A DNA stretch of 64,000 nt from Paenimyroides baculatum. Lineage in GTDB: Bacteria > Bacteroidota > Bacteroidia > Flavobacteriales > Flavobacteriaceae. Each line of letters starts with the position of its first letter. The stretch's first letter is position 1. The notes below the pieces were generated by a model. The model saw only the letters and a program-made list of their open reading frames with translations. It searched no databases and had not been told where the DNA came from. The position numbers were made by a program, and so were the translations under genes. The stretch covers positions 124,001 to 188,000 of the forward strand of contig NZ_VWSG01000005.1 in the NCBI RefSeq assembly GCF_008629655.1, in the 5' to 3' direction. This document shows positions 58,660-64,000 of the stretch, piece by piece.

Positions 58660-58713
58660 ACCACAGATTAAGAGAATTCTATTGAAAATCTTTAAAATCC
58701 TTTAATCTGTGGT
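58660..58713. repeat. Imperfect palindrome with 12-bp perfect arms
   Basis: ACCACAGATTAA (58660-58671) and TTAATCTGTGGT (58702-58713) form perfect outer arms of a 54-base element, with partly pairing inner sequence. It lies in the 106-base gap between the MscS-like and PIG-L genes. Similar CACAGATTAA-type dispersed palindromes are known to me from flavobacterial genomes. A single copy is seen here. Confidence 0.6.
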
Positions 58714-58755
58714 TTTAAAATTAATGGCTAGTTACTATCAATATTTATCACAAAA

Positions 58756-61191
58756 ATGAAAAACAACATTATATATATTTTTTGTGCGTTATTTATGCAA
58801 AACATCATTGCACAAAAACCACAAACTCCTACTCCGTCTGAAATTTATTTTAAGATCGAAAAACTAAATGTTTTGGCAAGTGCCATGTACATAGCTGCGC
58901 ACCCCGATGATGAAAACACTCGACTAATTACGTATTTAACGCATCACGATAAAGCATATACAAACTATTTATCGTTAACGCGTGGTAATGGCGGTCAAAA
59001 TTTAATTAGTAATGAATTAGGAACCGATTTAGGTATCATTAGAACCAACGAATTGTGGAACGCAAGAAATATCGATGGCGGAAAACAGTTTTTTTCTACT
59101 GCCGATGATTTTGGTTTTTCAAAACATCCGAAAGAAGCTTTTGAAAAATGGGATAAAGATTTGCTGTTGAAACAAATGGTTTACATGATTCGAAAAGAAC
59201 AGCCCGATGTGATTGTAAATCGTTTTGATCACAGAACCGAAGGAACCACTCACGGACATCACACTGCATCGGCGCAATTATCTAAATTGGCATTTAATTT
59301 AGCAAACGATAAAAACTATAAAGATTTATCACAAGAAAATGCTGAAATCTGGCAACCAAAACGATTGTTTTTTAATGTTTCTTGGTTCTTTTTTGGCAGC
59401 AAACAAGCATTTGATAAAGCTGATAAATCAAAATACATTCCTTTGAATATTGGCGTATTTTACAATCAATTAGGAAAAAACAATCAGGAAATTGCTTCGT
59501 TAAGTCGCAGCCAGCATCAGTCGCAAGGGTTTGGAGATATGTCATCTCGTGGTGAAGAAATTGATTATGTAGAATTGCTAGATGGCGATGCGTTGAAATC
59601 GAGCAAGTTGTTTGAAGGTGTTGATACAAGTTGGAATCGTATAAAAGGTGGTAGCAACATTCAACCTTTGGTTACACAATTGATAAAAGAATACGATTTT
59701 AAAGATCCATCGAAATCTATCACTTTACTAACAAAAATTTATTCTGAAATTGATAAATTACCTGATACCATTTGGAAAGCCCGCAAGCAAAGCGAGGTTA
59801 AAGAATTGATTAAAAACTGCGCCGGTTTATTTTTAGATATTACTACAAACGAACCTTACACTACTCCAAACCAAAGTGTTGATGTAAAGGTTGAAGTTGC
59901 CAACAGATCAAACCAAAACATTGTGATAAAAGATGTTACAATCAATAATAACAGAACAATTGTAGATAAATCTTTAACAAATCAGGAAGTTTACTACGAT
60001 TATTTTCAAACAAAATTCACCAATCAAGATTATACGAATTTTAAATTCATAGACACTTTTAATGATTTTAAAAATCAATTTAATGCAACCAAAAAAAATG
60101 AGATTGGTTTAGAAGTTAACGGTGTATATTTATCTTACAATTTACCTATTCAGTATCATTACAAAGATGTGGTAAAAGGCGAAATTTATAAACCTTTTCA
60201 TATTGTTCCGGCTGTTTCTGTTCGTTTCAATCAATCAACTTACATTACTAATAATAAGCAGGATCAAAAGGTAGAAATTGTTACAGATAATTATTCTGAT
60301 GAAAATCTAAAAGGCATTTTGTCTGTTACAAATTCTAAAAATGAAGAGGTTTATCAGAAAGAAATCATTCTGAATCAAAATGAAAAAAACAATAGTCTCA
60401 TTATCAATAAAAACTTTTTAAACGATACATATAAGGCGCATTTCAAACAAAATGTGAACAATTATGATAACGAAACAAAATGGGTTGATTACAATCATAT
60501 TCCTGTAAATTATTATACAAAACCTTCTGAAACAAAAATTGTATCATTCAATAAAAGTGTTTTAAAGAAATCAAAAATCGGATATATTGTTGGGGCAGGC
60601 GATGAAATTCCACAAGTTCTAAAAGATGTTGGCTACAACGTAGATTTTATTAATTTAGAAACTGTAAAGGCTGATGAATTATCAAAATACGAAACTATTA
60701 TTGTGGGTATTCGTGCATTCAACACCGAAAGTTCGTTAAAAACTAAAAACAAATTATTGTTTGATTATGTAAAAAATGGCGGAACCGTTATTATGCAATA
60801 TCAGACCAATGGCAATTTACAAACCGATGAAATTGCTCCGTACAAATTAACCATTGGCAGAACAAGAATTACCGATGAAAACGCGGTGGTAAAATTCATT
60901 AATGCGAACGAACCTGTTTTAAACAAACCATTTAAAATTACACAGGAAAACTTTAAAAACTGGGTTCAGGAACAAGGTTTGTATTATGCCGATGACTTTG
61001 CAGGCGAATTTCAGCCTGTTTTTACATCGCACGATTTTGACGAAAAAGAAACAAACGGCGCACTGCTTATTGCAAAACACGGAAAAGGACATTATATTTA
61101 TACGGGTTTAAGCTTTTTTAGACAGTTACCCGCAGGAAATACTGGCGCTTTAGAATTATTTATTAACCTAATTGAATTAAAAAATGAGTGA
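58756..61191 (+). CDS. Secreted PIG-L family deacetylase with GATase-like C-terminal domain
   Basis: An 811-residue exported zinc-dependent amidase. Signal peptide MKNNIIYIFCALFMQNIIAQ. The PIG-L domain (residues about 30-290) shows the metal motif AHPDDE at 48-53 and the second site HGHH at 166-169. A beta-rich region (about 370-600) follows, then a class I glutamine-amidotransferase-like fold without a visible catalytic Cys (KIGYIVGAGDEIPQVLKDVGYNVDFINL, ETIIVGIRAFNTES, GGTVIMQYQ, HYIYTGLSFFRQLPAG). PIG-L enzymes remove N-acetyl groups from GlcNAc-type sugars. It is followed by a tiny ORF and a Na+/solute symporter, suggesting use of amino sugars; the substrate is inferred. Confidence 0.85.
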   Translation: MKNNIIYIFCALFMQNIIAQKPQTPTPSEIYFKIEKLNVLASAMYIAAHPDDENTRLITYLTHHDKAYTNYLSLTRGNGGQNLISNELGTDLGIIRTNELWNARNIDGGKQFFSTADDFGFSKHPKEAFEKWDKDLLLKQMVYMIRKEQPDVIVNRFDHRTEGTTHGHHTASAQLSKLAFNLANDKNYKDLSQENAEIWQPKRLFFNVSWFFFGSKQAFDKADKSKYIPLNIGVFYNQLGKNNQEIASLSRSQHQSQGFGDMSSRGEEIDYVELLDGDALKSSKLFEGVDTSWNRIKGGSNIQPLVTQLIKEYDFKDPSKSITLLTKIYSEIDKLPDTIWKARKQSEVKELIKNCAGLFLDITTNEPYTTPNQSVDVKVEVANRSNQNIVIKDVTINNNRTIVDKSLTNQEVYYDYFQTKFTNQDYTNFKFIDTFNDFKNQFNATKKNEIGLEVNGVYLSYNLPIQYHYKDVVKGEIYKPFHIVPAVSVRFNQSTYITNNKQDQKVEIVTDNYSDENLKGILSVTNSKNEEVYQKEIILNQNEKNNSLIINKNFLNDTYKAHFKQNVNNYDNETKWVDYNHIPVNYYTKPSETKIVSFNKSVLKKSKIGYIVGAGDEIPQVLKDVGYNVDFINLETVKADELSKYETIIVGIRAFNTESSLKTKNKLLFDYVKNGGTVIMQYQTNGNLQTDEIAPYKLTIGRTRITDENAVVKFINANEPVLNKPFKITQENFKNWVQEQGLYYADDFAGEFQPVFTSHDFDEKETNGALLIAKHGKGHYIYTGLSFFRQLPAGNTGALELFINLIELKNE

Positions 61192-61291
61192 TTTTAAATG
61201 GATTAAATGGCGAAGAAGCTACAGCATTGTGCTTTTAATTAATGTTTTTTACATTATTCTTTTTTATTTTATAATGCATTTTAGCAATTAA
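61184..61291 (+). CDS. 35-residue membrane protein
   Basis: A 36-codon frame (ATG 61184, TAA 61289-61291) reading MSDFKWIKWRRSYSIVLLI followed by NVFYIILFYFIMHFSN: a Trp/Arg-rich cytoplasmic start and one long hydrophobic helix. Its ATG overlaps the last codons of the PIG-L gene (stop 61189-61191), and the symporter ATG follows after one base, so it is translationally linked to both. Tiny partner proteins are known for some Na+/solute symporters, such as YhdT with PanF. It may be one; that is inferred from position and shape. Confidence 0.6.
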   Translation: MSDFKWIKWRRSYSIVLLINVFYIILFYFIMHFSN

Positions 61292-61292
61292 T

Positions 61293-62993
61293 ATGGAATT
61301 ATTAGACTGGATTATACTTTTAAGCACCTTGTTGTTTATTGTTTTATACGGAACCTTTAAAACCCGCGGAAGCAAAAACATTCAGGAATATATTTTGGCA
61401 AACCAAAGTACCAATTGGTTTACGGTAGGTTTGTCGGTCATGGCAACGCAGGCAAGTGCAATTACTTTTTTATCGACACCCGGACAGGCGTATCACGATG
61501 GAATGGGTTTTGTGCAGTTTTATTTCGGATTGCCGTTGGCAATGGTAGTAATCTGTATGGTTTTTATTCCGGTTTTCCATCGACTGAAAGTTTACACGGC
61601 TTACGAATTTCTGGAAGAACGCTTCGACTTAAAAACTCGGACACTTGCTTCGGTTATTTTCCTAATTCAGCGAAGCATCGGTACAGGAATCACCATTTAT
61701 GCTCCGGCAATTATTTTATCTTCAATCTTAAATTGGGATCTAACGTTTATCATTGTATCAATTGGTATCGTAATTATATTTTACACGTATTTTGGTGGAA
61801 CAAAAGCATTGAACATCACACAAAAGCAGCAGGCTTTCGTGATAATGGCAGGAATGTTTTTAACGTTCTTTATTATTTTGTTCCGATTGCCCGAAGAAGT
61901 AAATTTTGTGAACGTTTTTAATGTGGCAAAGATTGAAGGAAAGTTAGAACTGCTGAATTTCTCGACCGATTTTACTGAAACATATACGCTTTGGAATGGT
62001 TTAACGGCAGGTTTCTTTTTAATGTTGGCTTATTTTGGAACCGATCAGTCGCAGGTTGGTAGATATCTTTCCGGAAAAAGTATCAAAGAAACACAGATGG
62101 GCTTGTTAATGAATGGAATTTTGAAAGTTCCAATGCAGTTTTTTATTCTGTTGGTTGGAGTCATGGTTTTTATCTTTTTCCATTTTTATCAGGCGCCATT
62201 GCATTTTAACCCGGTAAATACATCGAAGGTTTTAAACTCTGAATATCAAGCCGAATACCGCAATTTAGAAATTGAACTGAAAGATTTATTGAACGAAAAG
62301 AAAGAAGTTACACAGATTTATACCGGTCAGTTAAACCAAGGTTTCGAAAACGAAATGTTAGAAGAAAAATTGGTTACTTTAAATGAAAACGAAGTTCAGT
62401 TGCGACAAAATGCCCGTGATATCATCACTAAAGTTGATAGTAAAGCCGAAACAAACGATAAAGATTATGTTTTCATTTATTTTATATTGAACTACCTGCC
62501 TCATGGAATTATCGGATTTTTATTAGCGATGATTTTTTCAGCAGCCATGTCAAGTTCCGCTTCGGGATTATATGCAGTAGCATCAAGCTCTGCTATCGAT
62601 ATTTACAAAACCTACAAACCCAATCAAACCGAACAACATTATTTAAAAGCTACAAAATATCTGGTTATTTTCTGGGGAATCATTTGTATCTTGGCAGCAT
62701 GTGTAATTAATCTATTTGAGAATTTAATTCAATTAGTAAACATCATAGGATCTATTTTCTACGGAACCGTTCTTGGAATCTTCTTAATAGCTTTCTTTAT
62801 AAAATACATAAAAGCAAAAGCAATTTTTTGGAGTGCCTTAATTACTCAAATTCTTATTATTATTGTATACTTTAAATATATTCATGAGGAAAAATTAATT
62901 AGTTATATGTGGATGAACCCAATTGGTGTATTCGCTGTAATAATTCTCGCATTTATTTTACAAATAGTATTCAGCAAAAAAAATCGAACGTAA
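61293..62993 (+). CDS. Sodium/solute symporter (SSS family)
   Basis: A 566-residue membrane transporter of the LeuT fold with 13 or so helices. Motifs: TVGLSVMATQASAITFLSTPGQAYHDGMGFVQFYFGLPLAM, FEFLEERF-like YTAYEFLEERFDLKTRTLASVIF, YTYFGGTKALNITQKQQAFVIMAG (the SSS GGxxAVxWTD position), FGTDQSQVGRYLSGKS, and GFLLAMIFSAAMSSSASGLYAVASSSAIDIYK (sodium site). Between helices, about residues 310-390, is a charged insert (SEYQAEYRNLEIELKDLLNEKKEV...ENEMLEEKLVTLNENEVQLRQNARDII) predicting a coiled coil. The solute is unknown; the PIG-L neighbour hints at an amino sugar or similar. Confidence 0.9.
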   Translation: MELLDWIILLSTLLFIVLYGTFKTRGSKNIQEYILANQSTNWFTVGLSVMATQASAITFLSTPGQAYHDGMGFVQFYFGLPLAMVVICMVFIPVFHRLKVYTAYEFLEERFDLKTRTLASVIFLIQRSIGTGITIYAPAIILSSILNWDLTFIIVSIGIVIIFYTYFGGTKALNITQKQQAFVIMAGMFLTFFIILFRLPEEVNFVNVFNVAKIEGKLELLNFSTDFTETYTLWNGLTAGFFLMLAYFGTDQSQVGRYLSGKSIKETQMGLLMNGILKVPMQFFILLVGVMVFIFFHFYQAPLHFNPVNTSKVLNSEYQAEYRNLEIELKDLLNEKKEVTQIYTGQLNQGFENEMLEEKLVTLNENEVQLRQNARDIITKVDSKAETNDKDYVFIYFILNYLPHGIIGFLLAMIFSAAMSSSASGLYAVASSSAIDIYKTYKPNQTEQHYLKATKYLVIFWGIICILAACVINLFENLIQLVNIIGSIFYGTVLGIFLIAFFIKYIKAKAIFWSALITQILIIIVYFKYIHEEKLISYMWMNPIGVFAVIILAFILQIVFSKKNRT

Positions 62994-63010
62994 TGTTCGA
63001 TTTTTTTTGC
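62976..63010. terminator. Bidirectional terminator overlapping the symporter stop
   Basis: ATCGAAC/GTTCGAT stem with long flanking A and T runs. The symporter TAA (62991-62993) lies in the loop. It also serves the porin gene that converges from the right. Confidence 0.9.
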
Positions 63011-63023
63011 TTTTATGTTGTAA

Positions 63024-64000
63024 TTATATCCCTATCTCAATCTGGAAACGTACATACCAGTTGTTCTTTTGATCGCCTGTATGATACTTTAAATCATCAT
63101 AAGTAACTTCTGCCTGAACTTTAAAGGCATGTTCCCAAATGTATTTTGTTACACCAAAACTGTATTGTTTTTGGTTTGGTACATTCAATTTATAAATAGC
63201 ATCATTTACGTTTTGAGTTGAAAATCGACCAATAATTTCATAATGTGTAACCGGAAAAGTATAACTTAACTGATAATCCATACCTTCACCCGCAAAAACA
63301 TATCTGGTTTCTGGTAGCCCTTCGCTGTTTTCTCCAATTGTTAACGGATTGTCTGTTGTACGGTTCATGTATGAAAACATACCTGCCCAACCGTTATATT
63401 TACCAATTGCATCAATAAAAACCGACTGTAAATTTCTGGTTTGATACAATTCTTCTCCTTGCTGACCGCGTGCTGCATTGGCATCAAAGTTTTTATGTAA
63501 AACACCCGAAACCATTACTTTTGGCGTTTCTTCGCGCTGAATATCTCCTTCAAAATAATCTCCACCTTTCTTAAAAGTTCCAAAAGGCAGTAATTCTAAT
63601 TTTCCGGTTAAAGCAACGTTGGTATCTTTTCCGCTCCAATTTCGTCCGTTACCAGACGATGCTGCTGTTTTAACGTTGTATGAAAATTTATCTTTACTTT
63701 GTTCGTAATAATTCACCTGAAATCCAAAATCACGATCAATATTAAACTGTGCATTATTTATAGATCGATCTGTTAACTGTAATGATCCCGATGAATTTAC
63801 ACGTTGACGGTTTCCAGGTAATTTGGTTTGTCCGAAAAGAAAACTCCAATGTTTGTTTGGGTTATAACTTACAACCGCATCACGAATAATGTTCAAGTTT
63901 TTTCCTTCTTCAATTTCACCAACATCTCCCGGTGCAAATGAAAGTTGTAAGGCATACTGAAATTTAGGATTTCCTACATATCCGTCTAAACGTAAACGCA
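63024..64000 (-). CDS. Phosphate-selective porin O/P family protein, 5' end cut by window edge
   Basis: An outer-membrane beta-barrel protein. The frame is open to the right edge, reading RLRLDGYVGNPKFQYALQLSFAPGDVGEIEEGKNL upstream of NIIRDAVVSYNPNKHWSFLFGQTKLPGNRQRVNSSGSLQLTDRSINNAQFNIDRDFGFQVNY, as in OprP/OprO-like proteins. Alternating hydrophobic strands run to the end, NWYVRFQIEIGI. About 325 residues are present; the N-terminal signal and first strands lie outside. These porins transport phosphate or polyphosphate in Pseudomonas; in Bacteroidota the name is generic. A TTG at 63896 is not the real start. Confidence 0.82.
   Translation of the reverse strand, partial: RLRLDGYVGNPKFQYALQLSFAPGDVGEIEEGKNLNIIRDAVVSYNPNKHWSFLFGQTKLPGNRQRVNSSGSLQLTDRSINNAQFNIDRDFGFQVNYYEQSKDKFSYNVKTAASSGNGRNWSGKDTNVALTGKLELLPFGTFKKGGDYFEGDIQREETPKVMVSGVLHKNFDANAARGQQGEELYQTRNLQSVFIDAIGKYNGWAGMFSYMNRTTDNPLTIGENSEGLPETRYVFAGEGMDYQLSYTFPVTHYEIIGRFSTQNVNDAIYKLNVPNQKQYSFGVTKYIWEHAFKVQAEVTYDDLKYHTGDQKNNWYVRFQIEIGI

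Noticed and set aside
61415..61921. A 168-codon open frame in another frame inside the symporter gene
   Set aside because: The overlapping symporter frame shows clear family motifs throughout; the other frame has an amino acid composition typical of a shadow frame and no motif.

Overview
The window reads as an ordinary chromosome segment of a member of the Bacteroidota, family Flavobacteriaceae (Flavobacterium/Myroides-like). Reasons: low GC; promoters of the Bacteroidota type (TTG about 19-22 nt upstream of TAnnTTTG) with no clear Shine-Dalgarno sequences; a type IX secretion (T9SS) C-terminal sorting domain; fused SecDF; a fused alpha/beta 2-oxoacid dehydrogenase E1; an atypical YbiT-like ABC-F protein; and a DUF5606 protein. 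I see no rRNA, tRNA, CRISPR array, insertion sequence or replication origin. Genes are dense, and many lie in short minus-strand operons closed by clear hairpin terminators.

Layout. 1-8.6 kb: a very AT-rich surface-glycan region with a glycosyltransferase cut by the left edge, an FdtA-type sugar ketoisomerase, a Wzx-like flippase, a second glycosyltransferase, two secreted surface proteins (one with a T9SS tail), a DegT/FdtB aminotransferase and a FemAB/GNAT-like acyltransferase. The three sugar genes fit the last steps of dTDP-3-acylamino-3,6-dideoxyhexose synthesis. 8.6-12 kb: thrS-infC-rpmI-rplT translation operon, with an infC that appears to start at AUU (or AUA) and a candidate structured leader before rplT. 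12-18.3 kb: dapD, a small Cys-motif protein, acs, a nitronate monooxygenase-like enzyme, a small lipoprotein and mnmA. 18.3-21 kb: an accessory patch with a YwqK/MORN protein, an FAD oxidoreductase gene carrying two in-frame TAA codons, and a possible HEPN protein. 21-31 kb: yidC, pyrG, a DUF3820/OsmC/LysM operon, a pentapeptide-repeat protein, rlmF and guaA. 31-38 kb: an NlpE-type lipoprotein, a 1690-residue DUF4011-helicase-nuclease protein that is the best candidate for an antiphage defence gene here, and another lipoprotein. 38-50.7 kb: an alpha-oxoamine synthase, fused E1, secDF, gyrB, a GreA-like protein, a 39-residue membrane protein, mazG, DUF5606 and def. 50.8-58.6 kb: a FUSC protein, a decayed 4Fe-4S/CDGSH gene, an ABC-F ATPase, and a five-gene operon (DUF2520, KdsC-like, UbiA-like, Maf, short MscS). 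58.7-64 kb: a PIG-L deacetylase with a GATase-like C-terminal domain, an uncatalogued 35-residue membrane ORF, a Na+/solute symporter, and a porin O/P-type protein cut by the right edge.

The strongest second-look items are the DUF4011-helicase-nuclease gene with its N-terminal transglutaminase-like domain, the two decayed genes, the candidate rplT leader, the non-AUG infC start, and the two small membrane ORFs. All assignments come from reading motifs by eye. No database search was run.
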